This document shows, piece after piece, positions 27,730 to 36,486 of a DNA stretch of 62,981 bases. The DNA is from Acidimicrobiales bacterium (lineage in GTDB: Bacteria; Actinomycetota; Acidimicrobiia; Acidimicrobiales; UBA8190): the NCBI GenBank assembly GCA_035531755.1, contig DATKSK010000041.1, positions 1-62,981 of the forward strand, given 5' to 3'. The position numbers were made by a program, and so were the translations under genes. The first letter of the stretch is position 1, and every line of letters starts with the position of its first letter. The notes beneath the pieces are model-generated. The model saw only the letters and a list, made by a program, of their open reading frames with translations. It ran no database searches and was not told the origin of the DNA.

Positions 27730-30147
27730 TCAGACGCCGAGGTCGACCGGCGCGGTGTCGGGCCCGGCGATGAGCTCGTAGTCGGGGTTCAGGATCGCCA
27801 GACGCCCCTCCCAGGCGCCGACCATGCCCTGCGCCACCAGGCGCGCGCCCTGCTGGATCCCGGGGATGCGCCGCCGGCCCTGGAAGACCAGCAGGATGGC
27901 CCCGCTGCCGTCGACCAGGGTGCACTCCAGGTTGGCGGTGGCCCCGCCGGTGGGGACCCTGACGGCCCGCACCCGGCCCGCCACCCGCACCCGCTGGCGC
28001 CACTGGGCCTCGCCGATCGGGGTGGTCCCGTCCACCGTCGGGCCGAGCACGTCGCCCAGGCGAGGCGCCATGCGCGTCGGGCGGGGGGCGGCCGCCCGGG
28101 GCAGGCCGCGGCGGGTCGGGCGGTGCCATCCACCGGTCAGCTGGAAGGGCACGATGGTGGCGTTGACGTGCGGCAGGTGGCCGACCGCCGCCGCGATGCG
28201 GTCGGCGCTGCGGTCGTGCAGGAGCCGGCGCCACCCCGCTGCGAAACCGCGCCGGGGCAGCAGGACGGTGAGCTCGGTGTTGCCGTCGCTCGTGCTCTGC
28301 GCCGCCAGCTCGAGCGCGGCGCGGGCGAGGCGCCGGTCGGGGCACTCGATGATGTCGAGCGGCAGCCGCGAGAGCCCCAGGCGGCTCCAGTCGTGCTCCA
28401 GGGCGGCGGCGTCGCGCGGGTCGACGGCGAAGTGCACGGCGCGCAGCTCGTCGGGCGACAGCGTGCGCGCGTACTGCACGGCGCGCGCCGTGGCCAGGTC
28501 CAGGCGGTCCACCAGCACCAGCACCATGTGGCGCCGGAGCACCGGGGCCTCGCACGCGGCGGCGGCTCCTTCCTCGAGCTGTTCGTCCTCCTTGGTGTAC
28601 TGCCGGTGCAGGCGCAGCAGCACGAGCACGCCGAGGGGCATGAGCAGCACCACCACCCAGGCCCCTTCGGTGAACTTGGTGGTGGCGAAGATCAGGTCGA
28701 CGACGAACGACAGCACGGCCGCGGTGCCGTTGATGGCCGCCCCGCGCCGCCAGTGCGGCTCGCGGTAGGTGAGGTGGTGCTTCACCATCCCCGCCCCGGC
28801 CATGGTGAAGCCCGTGAAGACGCCGATGGCGTAGAGCGGGATGAGGCTGTCCACGTGGGCCCCGGTGACGAGCAGCAGCACGATCGACGCCACCGTGAGG
28901 ACGATGATCCCCGTCGAGAACACCAGGCGGTGCCCGCGCCGGGTGAGCTGGCGCGGCAGGTACGAGTCGTCGGCCGCGAAGCTCGCCAGGAACGGGAAGC
29001 CCGTGAAACTCGTGTTGGCCGCCAGGACGAGGATCAGCATGGTCCCCGCCTGCAGGAGCACGAACAGCACGTGGGCGAAGGCACCCGGGCCGTAGACGTA
29101 CTTGGCCACCTGGGCCAGCACCGTCGGGGTCCCCGCCCTGAAGGGGACCGGGTGGACGACGGCGGCCAGCCCGGCGACGCCGAGGACGAGCGACCCCAGG
29201 ATGACGGCCATGACCACCAGGGTGATGCGGGCGTTGCGGGACTCCGGGGGGCGGAAGATGCTCACGCCGTTGGAGATGGCCTCGGTGCCCGTCAATGCCG
29301 AGCCTCCGGAGGCGAACGCCTTCATGACGACGAACAGCGACGCGCCCAGGAGGAGCCCCGTGCCGCGGTGGCCCACCGCGATCCCCCCGGCCTGGTGCAG
29401 CGGATGGGCGTGGAGCTGCCCGAGGACCGCCTTCACCGTGCCCATGACGATGAGCAGCACCATGTTGGCGATGAAGAAGAACGTCGGCACCGCGAAGGTG
29501 CGCCCCGCCTCGCGCACCCCGCGCAGGTTGCCGTAGGCGATCAGGACGACGAAGCCAATGGCGATCTCCACCGTGGCGCCGGTCAGGTTGGGGAAGACCG
29601 ATGTCAGCGCGGCGACGCCGGCGGCCACCGACACCGCCACGGTGAGCGTGTAGTCGATGAGGAGCGCCACCGCGGCGATCTGGGCGATGTTCAGGCCGAA
29701 GTTCTCACGCGCCACCACGTAGGCGCCGCCGGCCTTCGTATAGACCTTCACGACCTCGAGGTACGACAAGGTGACGAAGATCAGGACGAGGACCACGGCG
29801 ATGCTGACCGGGACCACGAGGGAGAAGGCCGCGATGCCGATCCACGGCACGAGCTGGAACAGGATCTGCTCGGTGGCGTACGCCGAGGACGAGATGACGT
29901 CCGACGACAACACGGCCAGCGCCGTGGGCTTGCCCAGGCGCTCCACCGCCTGGCGTTCGGTGGCCAGCGGCGGCCCCAGCACGGCGTTCTTCAGCCGGTA
30001 GCGCGCGTTCTCCGGGAGGTCGACGGCGTCGGGCGAGGGGAGGGCCGAGGGGGCGACGTCGCGCCCCTTCGGGCGGTGCGGGAGGGCCGGGGCCCCCGCC
30101 ACGGGCGTGCCGGGGTCGGTCTCCCCCGCTGCGGGCACATCGCTCAC
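27730..30147 (-). CDS. APC-superfamily permease with C-terminal OB-fold domain
   Basis: A membrane transporter of about 805 residues. The N-terminal 500 residues hold about 12 helices of the APC type, starting after GKPTALAVLSSDVISSSAYA, with GGAYVVARENFGLNIAQIAA in the conserved helix. A cytosolic domain (about 500-690) follows. The last 80 residues are an OB-fold (WRQRVRVAGRVRAVR, LVDGSGAILLVFQGRR, RLVAQGMVG) that in other actinobacteria is a separate gene of the ceo locus. It is divergent from the two TrkA-type genes, so amino acid or K+ transport gated by them is likely. GTG 30147 is chosen; TTG 30159 is an alternative. Confidence 0.87.
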   Translation of the reverse strand: MSDVPAAGETDPGTPVAGAPALPHRPKGRDVAPSALPSPDAVDLPENARYRLKNAVLGPPLATERQAVERLGKPTALAVLSSDVISSSAYATEQILFQLVPWIGIAAFSLVVPVSIAVVLVLIFVTLSYLEVVKVYTKAGGAYVVARENFGLNIAQIAAVALLIDYTLTVAVSVAAGVAALTSVFPNLTGATVEIAIGFVVLIAYGNLRGVREAGRTFAVPTFFFIANMVLLIVMGTVKAVLGQLHAHPLHQAGGIAVGHRGTGLLLGASLFVVMKAFASGGSALTGTEAISNGVSIFRPPESRNARITLVVMAVILGSLVLGVAGLAAVVHPVPFRAGTPTVLAQVAKYVYGPGAFAHVLFVLLQAGTMLILVLAANTSFTGFPFLASFAADDSYLPRQLTRRGHRLVFSTGIIVLTVASIVLLLVTGAHVDSLIPLYAIGVFTGFTMAGAGMVKHHLTYREPHWRRGAAINGTAAVLSFVVDLIFATTKFTEGAWVVVLLMPLGVLVLLRLHRQYTKEDEQLEEGAAAACEAPVLRRHMVLVLVDRLDLATARAVQYARTLSPDELRAVHFAVDPRDAAALEHDWSRLGLSRLPLDIIECPDRRLARAALELAAQSTSDGNTELTVLLPRRGFAAGWRRLLHDRSADRIAAAVGHLPHVNATIVPFQLTGGWHRPTRRGLPRAAAPRPTRMAPRLGDVLGPTVDGTTPIGEAQWRQRVRVAGRVRAVRVPTGGATANLECTLVDGSGAILLVFQGRRRIPGIQQGARLVAQGMVGAWEGRLAILNPDYELIAGPDTAPVDLGV

Positions 30148-30198
30148 GCCTTCAGCCAATCACATCCCCGGGAGCGGCCCCGATCCGGCGGCCGTGTC

Positions 30199-30267
30199 GC
30201 CCGCCGGGGTGAGGCCGTGGTGCCCGCCGGGGTGAGGCCGTGTTGCCCGCCGGGGTGAGGCCGTGTT
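30199..30267. repeat. Three 23-bp tandem repeats between the divergent permease and trkA genes
   Basis: Units at 30199-30221, 30222-30244 and 30245-30267 share gcccgccggggtgaggccg and differ at one position near the end. They fill most of the 130-bp divergent promoter region and reach to within 10 bp of the trkA start. They could be stacked operator sites or a slippage expansion. Confidence 0.92.
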
Positions 30268-30277
30268 GCATGGTGCG

Positions 30278-30964
30278 GTGCACGTCGTCATCGTCGGTTG
30301 CGGGCGGGTCGGGTCGGGGCTCGCCCTCCGGCTGGGAGAGCACGGCCACACCGTGTCCGTGATCGACAAGCAGGCCCGGGCGTTCCGCCGCCTCCCGGCC
30401 GACTGGCCCGGAACGACCGTGCTGGGCTCGGGGTTCGACCGCGAGGACCTCGACCGCGCCGGCGCCGCGCAGGCGGGTGCCCTGGCGGCGGTGACGAGCG
30501 GGGACAACTCGAACATCCTGACCGCCCGCATCGCCCGCGAGAACTACGGCATCCCCAACGTGGTGGCCCGTATCTACGACCCCCGGCGCGCCGAGATCTA
30601 CCAGCGACTCGGGATCCCCACGGTGGCCACCGTCACCTGGACGATCGACCAGGTGCTGCGCCGGCTCCTTCCCTCGGTGGTGACCGGGGAGTGGACCGAT
30701 GCCTCGGGCCAGCTCGTCCTCGTCGAGCGGGTGCTGCCCGAAACGTGGGCGGGCAAGGCGCTGCGCGACCTCGGCATGGGAGCGAAGGCCACGCTGGTGG
30801 CCGTGACCCGGGCGGGCGTGCCGCGCCTGGAGGTCACCGACCTCGTGGGCCAGGAGGGCGACATCCTGCACGTCGCCGTGCTGAAGCCCTCCATCGAAGA
30901 GCTCGAACGTGTCTTCGACGGCGGTGCCCCCGTCTCCGACGGCCGTCCCGGGGGCACGGCGTGA
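30278..30964 (+). CDS. ceoB: TrkA/KtrA-type K+ uptake regulator, CeoB-like
   Basis: A 228-residue cytosolic regulator with an N-terminal RCK/TrkA-N Rossmann domain (VVIVGCGRVGSGLALRLGEH, then VIDK ending beta-2) and a TrkA-C domain near the C-terminus. AAVTSGDNSNILTARIARE and VVARIYDPRRAEIYQRLGIP closely follow the mycobacterial CeoB pattern. It binds NAD(H) or a nucleotide and gates a K+ channel or permease. GTG 30278 is chosen because homologues start at this point; GTG 30263 is possible. Its stop overlaps the next gene by 4 bp. Confidence 0.9.
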   Translation: MHVVIVGCGRVGSGLALRLGEHGHTVSVIDKQARAFRRLPADWPGTTVLGSGFDREDLDRAGAAQAGALAAVTSGDNSNILTARIARENYGIPNVVARIYDPRRAEIYQRLGIPTVATVTWTIDQVLRRLLPSVVTGEWTDASGQLVLVERVLPETWAGKALRDLGMGAKATLVAVTRAGVPRLEVTDLVGQEGDILHVAVLKPSIEELERVFDGGAPVSDGRPGGTA

Positions 30965-31623
30965 AGGTCGCCATCGCCGGCGCCGGCAACGTCGGGACGG
31001 CCATCGCCCAGGACCTGGCGGCCAACGGTCACGAGGTCCTGCTCATCGAGAAGGACCCCGACGTCGTCGAGCGGCTGCGCCATACGGTCGACGTGACCGT
31101 CGTGGCCGCGGACGCCTGCGAGGTCAGCTCCCTCGACGCCGCCGGGATGGCCCTCGTCGACGTGGCCGTGGCCGCTACCGGTGACGACGAGGACAACCTC
31201 GTGATCTCGCTGCTGGCCAAACAGGAATTCGCCGTGCCCCGGGTGATCGCCCGGGTCAACCATCCGAGCAACCAGTGGCTGTTCAACGAGTCGTGGGGCG
31301 TGGACATCTCCGTGTCGACACCGCAGCTGCTCACCGCGCTCGTCGAGGAGGCCGTGTCCGTCGGGTCGCTCGTACGGTTGCTGCAGTTCGAGGGGGGCAA
31401 CGCCCACCTCGTCGAGGTGACCCTGGCCGAGGGCTCGCCCGCGGCGGGGAGCTCACTGGCCGAGCTCGAGCTGCCGCGCGACGCCACGGTGGTGGCGGTG
31501 GTCCGCCACGACCGGTTGGTGGTCCCGCGCGGGGACACGGTGCTGAGCCCCGGCGACGAGGTCATGGTCCTGGTCACCGGTGAGGCCGAGGAGGCGGTCC
31601 AGCAGCTGCTCGTCGGGGGTTGA
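30961..31623 (+). CDS. ceoC: TrkA-type K+ uptake regulator, CeoC-like
   Basis: A 220-residue second TrkA protein, translationally coupled to the first through a GTGA overlap. The TrkA-N Rossmann fold is VKVAIAGAGNVGTAIAQDLA with an acidic ribose-binding residue at the end of beta-2 (IEKD). ATGDDEDNLVISLLAKQEF and VIARVNHPSNQWLFN are typical of CeoC. TrkA-C covers about residues 140-220 (PRGDTVLSPGDEVMVLV). The pair probably forms a hetero-ring that regulates the divergent permease or another K+ carrier. Confidence 0.92.
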   Translation: MKVAIAGAGNVGTAIAQDLAANGHEVLLIEKDPDVVERLRHTVDVTVVAADACEVSSLDAAGMALVDVAVAATGDDEDNLVISLLAKQEFAVPRVIARVNHPSNQWLFNESWGVDISVSTPQLLTALVEEAVSVGSLVRLLQFEGGNAHLVEVTLAEGSPAAGSSLAELELPRDATVVAVVRHDRLVVPRGDTVLSPGDEVMVLVTGEAEEAVQQLLVGG

Positions 31624-31670
31624 GCGGCTCGGTCCGGGCAGGCGGTGCCGCCCCCGTACAATTCCGGGCG

Positions 31671-32468
31671 ATGGAGGCGGCATTCTTCGACCTGGACAAG
31701 ACCATCATCGCCAGGGCGTCGATGGCGGCGTTCGGCCACCACTTCTACCGGGGCGGCCTCATCTCGCGCGCCACCGTCGTCCGGGCCCTGACGTCGCAGC
31801 TCGTGTACCTGCACCTCGGGGCGAGCGAGCAGAAGCTGGCCCGCATCCGTGAATCGGTCCTGAAGCTCACCCGCGGCTGGGACCAGGGCGAGGTGTCGCG
31901 CATCGTGCGCGAGGCGCTCGACGACGTGGTCGAGCCCATCATCTACGCCGAGGCGCTCGAGCTGCTGGAGCAGCACCACGCCTCGGGCCGCAAGACCTAC
32001 CTCGTGTCCGCCTCGCCCGAGGAGATCGTGCAGCCCCTGGCCGAGTACCTCGGCGTCGACGGCGCCATCGCCAGCCGGGCCGTGGTCGACCTCGACGGGC
32101 GCTACACGGGGGAGATGGCCTTCTACGCCTACGGGCCGTTCAAGGCGGAGGCCATACGCGACCTGGCCCAGTTCGAGGGGATCGACCTGGCGGCGTCCTA
32201 CGCCTACAGCGACTCGTACACCGACGTCCCCATGCTCGAGGCCGTCGGCCACCCGGTGGTGGTGAACCCCGACCGCGTGCTCGCCCGCCTGGCGCGCGAC
32301 CGCGGCTGGGAGGCCCTGCAGTTCACGAGGCCCGTGCGCCTACGCGACCGGGTGCCCGTCCCCAATCTCCCGACGGCGGCCGCGCTGACCGGCGTGGCGC
32401 TCGCCGCCACCGGTGCTGCGGTGCTGGTGAGGCGGCACGGGCACAGGACGCCCCGCGCCGCGGGGTGA
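31671..32468 (+). CDS. HAD-IB family phosphatase with C-terminal TM helix
   Basis: A 265-residue HAD hydrolase of the phosphoserine-phosphatase-like IB group. Motif I is FFDLDKTII with the nucleophile and acid/base aspartates, motif II is the serine in YLVSASPEEI, and motif III/IV is the lysine of FKAEAI with YSDSYTDVPML. A C-terminal TM helix (AAALTGVALAATGAAVLV) and a basic end suggest membrane anchoring. ATG 31671 lies 8 bases after TACAAT, consistent with a leaderless mRNA. The substrate is unknown; CicA-like lysophospholipid or phosphoserine phosphatase roles are possible. Confidence 0.85.
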   Translation: MEAAFFDLDKTIIARASMAAFGHHFYRGGLISRATVVRALTSQLVYLHLGASEQKLARIRESVLKLTRGWDQGEVSRIVREALDDVVEPIIYAEALELLEQHHASGRKTYLVSASPEEIVQPLAEYLGVDGAIASRAVVDLDGRYTGEMAFYAYGPFKAEAIRDLAQFEGIDLAASYAYSDSYTDVPMLEAVGHPVVVNPDRVLARLARDRGWEALQFTRPVRLRDRVPVPNLPTAAALTGVALAATGAAVLVRRHGHRTPRAAG

Positions 32469-32543
32469 TCAGGCCTCGCGCAGGCGCCGGGCGGCGACGA
32501 GTCCGAGGGCGACCAGGACGGCGAGGATCAGCAGCTTCTTCAC
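32469..32543 (-). CDS. 24-residue single-TM micropeptide
   Basis: GTG 32543 opens a 24-codon frame: MKKLLILAVLVALGLVAARR plus four residues, one hydrophobic helix framed by basic ends. TAGGAT lies 7 bases before the start, so it is probably a leaderless transcript. The stop abuts the convergent HAD gene. It resembles the tiny DLW-39-type actinobacterial proteins in size and layout, but no function is known. Confidence 0.55.
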   Translation of the reverse strand: MKKLLILAVLVALGLVAARRLREA

Positions 32544-32621
32544 GTCAGGGATCCTACCCAGGGGTGGTGACGGTGCACACAGGCCCTGGCCAGGGTGGTG
32601 CGCACCCGCCGACGGCGGGCC

Positions 32622-33560
32622 TCAGACCGTCAAGAGGTCGCGGGCGCCGGTGTCCGACGAGGGGTGACGCAGCTTCGACATGGCCCGGGCCTCGATCTGG
32701 CGGATCCGCTCCCGGGTGAGGTTGAAGTGCTCGCCCACCTCTTCGAGCGTGCGCGGCTCGCCGCGGTCGAGGCCGAAGCGCAGCCGCAGGATCTCGCGCT
32801 CGCGCTCGTCGAGCGGCGACAGGAGCCGGTTGATCTCGTCGGGCAGGAGCGACGTGGCGGCCACCTCGAAGGGCGACTCCGCTGACCGGTCCTCCACCAC
32901 GTCGCCCAGCTCGGCGTCCCCGTCCTCACGCAGGGGCTCGGACAGCGACAGCGGTTCGGCCCGGAAGCGCAGGGCCTCGATGAGCTTGTCCTCGGGCATC
33001 TCCACCTCGGCCCCGAGCTCGGCCAGGGTGGCGGGGCGGCCCAGCTTGAGCTCCAGGCGCGCCTGGGCCTTCTGCACGCGGGCCAGGGTGTCGCCGGCGT
33101 GCACGGGCAGCCGGATGGTGCGGCCGGTGTTGGCGATGCCGCGGGTGATCGCCTGGCGGATCCACCATGTCGCGTAGGTGGAGAACTTGAAACCCTTGCG
33201 CCAGTCGAACTTCTCCACGGCGTGCATCAGGCCCAGGTTCCCCTCCTGGATGAGGTCGAGCAGGGGGAGCCCCGACGCCTGGTACTTCTTGGCGATGGAC
33301 ACCACCAGCCGCAGGTTGGACTGCACGAAGGTCTGCTGGGCCTGCTCGCCGGTCTGGATCTTGCGCTTCATCTCGCGGCGCTTGGCCGGGGTGAGGTCCT
33401 TGATCTTGGTGGCGAGGTCGAGCTCGGCCTCCCGGCCGCCCTCGATGGTCTGGGCCAGGCGGACCTCGTCGTCCTTGGTCAGAAGGGGGTACTGCCCGAT
33501 GTCGGTCAGGTAGAGCCGGACCAGATCTTCCTCGTCGCGCTCGACGCGCTCCTTCGCCAA
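32622..33560 (-). CDS. Sigma-70 family RNA polymerase sigma factor, principal (SigA/SigB) type
   Basis: A sigma factor of about 312 residues with all core regions: 1.2 (DLVRLYLTDIGQYPLLTKDDE), region 2 (FVQSNLRLVVSIAKKY, LPLLDLIQEGNLGLMHAVEKF, then FKFSTYATWWIRQAI), region 3, and region 4.2 (LEEVGEHFNLTRERIRQIEA). The long N-terminal 1.1 region and insert of classic RpoD are missing, so it could be the primary sigma of this lineage or a SigB-like paralogue. TTG 33560 is the chosen start, after GAAGGG; the open frame extends to 33707 but the extra residues look noncoding. It is not the sigma-28 class. Confidence 0.9.
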   Translation of the reverse strand: MAKERVERDEEDLVRLYLTDIGQYPLLTKDDEVRLAQTIEGGREAELDLATKIKDLTPAKRREMKRKIQTGEQAQQTFVQSNLRLVVSIAKKYQASGLPLLDLIQEGNLGLMHAVEKFDWRKGFKFSTYATWWIRQAITRGIANTGRTIRLPVHAGDTLARVQKAQARLELKLGRPATLAELGAEVEMPEDKLIEALRFRAEPLSLSEPLREDGDAELGDVVEDRSAESPFEVAATSLLPDEINRLLSPLDEREREILRLRFGLDRGEPRTLEEVGEHFNLTRERIRQIEARAMSKLRHPSSDTGARDLLTV

Positions 33561-33757
33561 CGTCTCAACCCTTCGTCGGAACCATCCGGCGCTCCCTGCC
33601 GGTGGTCGAGAGCCTTCAGCTGTGGCCTGCGGCTGGGACCGGGGCGACCGGCGTCCAGGGGCACGGACACAGCACGCCTGTGGATGACAGTTTACCGGCG
33701 GAGTCAAGGCCCCGACCTCCCCACGGCCCCGTCCGGGGCCGGTCGGGCCGTGCCTGG

Positions 33758-34504
33758 TCAGGCAGGGGGCGGGCCGGCGGGCCCATCAAGAGCGCCGGCG
33801 CCCTCCGGCCAGGGCACCAGCCCGGCGCCCGTCTCGGCCACCAGCCCTTCGAGGTGCTGCTGGTGGCCCGTGACCACGGCGATGTCGTGGGGCCGTCGCA
33901 GCAGCGCCTGGGTGAGCGTCTCGACCGCCTGCCACTGCTCGACCTCGTCGCGCAGCACCAGGCGTAGGGCCCGACCGGTGGGGGCCTCGGCCACGAGCGA
34001 CACGCGCCGCAGGTGCAAGCCGTACCCGGCCACGAGCCGGGGCAGCACCACCCGGCCCAGGCCGACGAGGCGAAGCAGGGTGCCACCCGACGGCGCCCCC
34101 GACCCCGGGCCCCGACCCATGAGGGTGCCGTCACCGGCGGCGGGCTCGCCCTCGCCCGGGCGCAGCGCCCCCGCCAGGGCGGCGAACATGCGGTCGACCT
34201 CGACGCTCGGCGGCACGGTCAGGGTGGCGGCGTCCACCGAGTCGAGTGCCGGGAGGCGCTCGGCGAAGAGCTCGGCATGCCACGCGTGCTGCTGGGCGGT
34301 CACGTCGAACAGCACCTGGGCCTCGGGCACGGGCTCGTTGCCGGCCCAGGACCCGAGCACCTCGAACAGCCGGCGCTCCATCCACTGGTAGGCACCCACC
34401 ACGCGCGCCTGGGCGTCGAGCGACAGCGCCCGGCCCCCGAACGCCCCACCCCCGAAGGGGCCGCCGCCGAGCGCCTGGGCGGCGGCCTCGAAGCGGTCAC
34501 GCAC
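33758..34504 (-). CDS. Ferritin-like-fold hypothetical protein behind nadE
   Basis: A 248-residue protein. The GTG at 34504 overlaps the nadE stop by 8 bp, so the two are probably co-translated. The helical part contains QWMERRLFEVLGSW and QQHAWHAELFAERLP, spaced Glu/His residues reminiscent of a ferritin-like four-helix bundle. The C-terminal half is a mixed domain (LHLRRVSLVAEAP, LRLVLRDEVEQWQAV). I recognise it only as a conserved actinobacterial hypothetical type; no enzymatic function can be assigned. Confidence 0.65.
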   Translation of the reverse strand: MRDRFEAAAQALGGGPFGGGAFGGRALSLDAQARVVGAYQWMERRLFEVLGSWAGNEPVPEAQVLFDVTAQQHAWHAELFAERLPALDSVDAATLTVPPSVEVDRMFAALAGALRPGEGEPAAGDGTLMGRGPGSGAPSGGTLLRLVGLGRVVLPRLVAGYGLHLRRVSLVAEAPTGRALRLVLRDEVEQWQAVETLTQALLRRPHDIAVVTGHQQHLEGLVAETGAGLVPWPEGAGALDGPAGPPPA

Positions 34505-36383
34505 CGCCGACCCCCTCGTCCTCGGCGCCGACTGTTGCCCCCGCGGGGGCGGCGCCGGCCGCGGTGGCGGTGGCGGTGGCGGCAGGGGCCGGCGGGACGA
34601 CGGTCGCCGGCGCGTGGTCCCGGTACCGGTTGGTGATGGGCATGCGACGATCCTTGCCGAACGCCTTGGCCGTGATGCGGACGCCCGGCGGGGACTGGCG
34701 TCGCTTGTACTCGGCGCGGTCGACGAGCGCGGCGACGCGCGCCACCAGCGCCGGGTCGTAGCCGGCGCCCGCCACGTCCGCGATCGACCGGTCGTGGAGC
34801 ACCAGCGCGTCGAGCAGCGGATCGAGGACGTCGTAGGGCGGGAGGCTCTGGTCGTCGCGCTGGTCGGGGCGCAGCTCGGCCGATGGCGGCTTGACGAGCA
34901 CCGACGCGGGGATGACGTCGGCTCCCGCGCTGGCGTTGCGGTAGCGGCACAGGCGGTACACGAGGGTCTTGGGGACGTCCTTGATGACGGCGAAGCCGCC
35001 GGCTGAGTCGCCGTAGAGCGTGGAGTACCCGGTGGCGAGCTCGCTCTTGTTGCCCGTGGTGAGCACGATCCACCCGCGGGCGTTGGACACCGCCATGAGC
35101 AGGACGCCGCGGATGCGCGACTGCAGGTTCTCGTCGGTGAGCCCGGTGGGCACCTCGCCGAGGGCGGTGCCGATGAGCCCCGCCAGCGCCTCGTGGGCGG
35201 CCTCGATCGGCACCGTACGGAGGTCGATGCCGAGGTGGTCGGCCAGGGCGGTGGCATCGGTGACCGAGCCGGGGCTCGAATAGCGCGACGGCATCGCCAG
35301 GCCGTGGACGTGGGCGGCCCCGAGCGCGTCGACGGCCACCGCGGCCACCAGGGAGGAGTCGATGCCCCCCGACAGGCCCACCACGGCGTCGGTGAAGCCG
35401 TTCTTGCGCAGGTAGTCGCGCGTGCCCAGCACCAGGGCCTCGTAGACCTGCGCCTCCTCGTCGAGGGGGGCCGGCACCGGCGGTGCGGCCCGGATCGCCG
35501 GGTCGCGCCGCGCCGCGCTCACGAGGACCGTCGGCAGGCCGGGGCCGGGGCCGGGGCCGTCGGACGGCACGGGCACGTCGACCACGAGCACCGTCTCGGC
35601 GAACCCCTCGGCCGCGGCGACGACCTCCCCGGTGCGGTCCATGACGAAGGAGCCGCCGTCGAAGACCAGCTCGTCCTGGCCGCCGACCTGGTTGACGTAG
35701 GCGATGGCGCAGCCCGCCTCGGCCACCCGCTGGCGGGACACGGCCAGCCGGTCGGACCGCCGCCCGATCGAGAACGGCGACGCGTTGACGTTCACCACCA
35801 GGCGGGCGCCCCCCGAGGCCTGGGCGCGCACGGGCCCGTCGGGGAACCACAGGTCCTCGCAGATCGACACGCCCACGGGCACCCCGGCGATCTCGTAGAG
35901 CTCGAAGCCCGCCGTCCCCGGCGCGAACCAGCGCTCCTCGTCGAAGACGCCGTAGTTCGGGAGCCGGCGCTTGTGGTACACGCCGCGCACCGCGCCGCCC
36001 GCACACACCGCCACAGCATTGCGGAGCCGCCGGGGGGCGCCGCGGATCGCCGCCTCGCGCGCCACGGTTCCGGCGCCCGACGCGTGGGTGACGGCGTCCC
36101 CGACGTCGTCGTGCCCGGCCACGTCCACGAACCCCACGATCGCCACGCACGCGGCCGTCGCCGACGCCACCCGGTGGATCGCCGCCAGGTTGTCGGCGAC
36201 GAACGCCGGCTTGAACAAGAGGTCCTCAGGGGGGTACCCCGTGATGGCGAGCTCCGGGAAGGCGGCCACGTCGGACCCGTCGGCCTCGGCGCGGGCCAGG
36301 TGCTCGATGATCCGCTCGGCATTGCCGTCGACCTCCCCGACGACCGTGTCGAGTTGGCACAGCGCCACACGAAGGTGGGACAC
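34497..36383 (-). CDS. nadE: Glutamine-dependent NAD+ synthetase
   Basis: A 628-residue two-domain enzyme that converts nicotinate adenine dinucleotide to NAD+ with glutamine-derived ammonia. The nitrilase-fold glutaminase has the triad Glu (FPELAITGYPPEDLLF), Lys (YHKRRLPNYGVFDEERWF) and Cys (VGVSICEDLWFP). The synthetase domain has the P-loop GLSGGIDSSLVAAVAV and TGNKSELATGYSTLYGD. The last 40 residues are an Ala/Thr-rich tail. The GTG start lies 6 bases after TAGGAT, suggesting a leaderless transcript. Confidence 0.95.
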   Translation of the reverse strand: MSHLRVALCQLDTVVGEVDGNAERIIEHLARAEADGSDVAAFPELAITGYPPEDLLFKPAFVADNLAAIHRVASATAACVAIVGFVDVAGHDDVGDAVTHASGAGTVAREAAIRGAPRRLRNAVAVCAGGAVRGVYHKRRLPNYGVFDEERWFAPGTAGFELYEIAGVPVGVSICEDLWFPDGPVRAQASGGARLVVNVNASPFSIGRRSDRLAVSRQRVAEAGCAIAYVNQVGGQDELVFDGGSFVMDRTGEVVAAAEGFAETVLVVDVPVPSDGPGPGPGLPTVLVSAARRDPAIRAAPPVPAPLDEEAQVYEALVLGTRDYLRKNGFTDAVVGLSGGIDSSLVAAVAVDALGAAHVHGLAMPSRYSSPGSVTDATALADHLGIDLRTVPIEAAHEALAGLIGTALGEVPTGLTDENLQSRIRGVLLMAVSNARGWIVLTTGNKSELATGYSTLYGDSAGGFAVIKDVPKTLVYRLCRYRNASAGADVIPASVLVKPPSAELRPDQRDDQSLPPYDVLDPLLDALVLHDRSIADVAGAGYDPALVARVAALVDRAEYKRRQSPPGVRITAKAFGKDRRMPITNRYRDHAPATVVPPAPAATATATAAGAAPAGATVGAEDEGVGGA

Positions 36384-36486
36384 GGCCGAATCCTATCGGC
36401 GGCCCCCGCGCACGCCGCCTGGCATGCTGCGGTCGTGGGAACGGCGCCACTCCGACGAGCACGTAGGTGACCGGCAGGCCCGGGCC

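Noticed and set aside
34300-36150. Long minus-strand frame overlapping nadE
   Set aside because: It is in another frame of the same strand over nadE, which has both complete catalytic domains.
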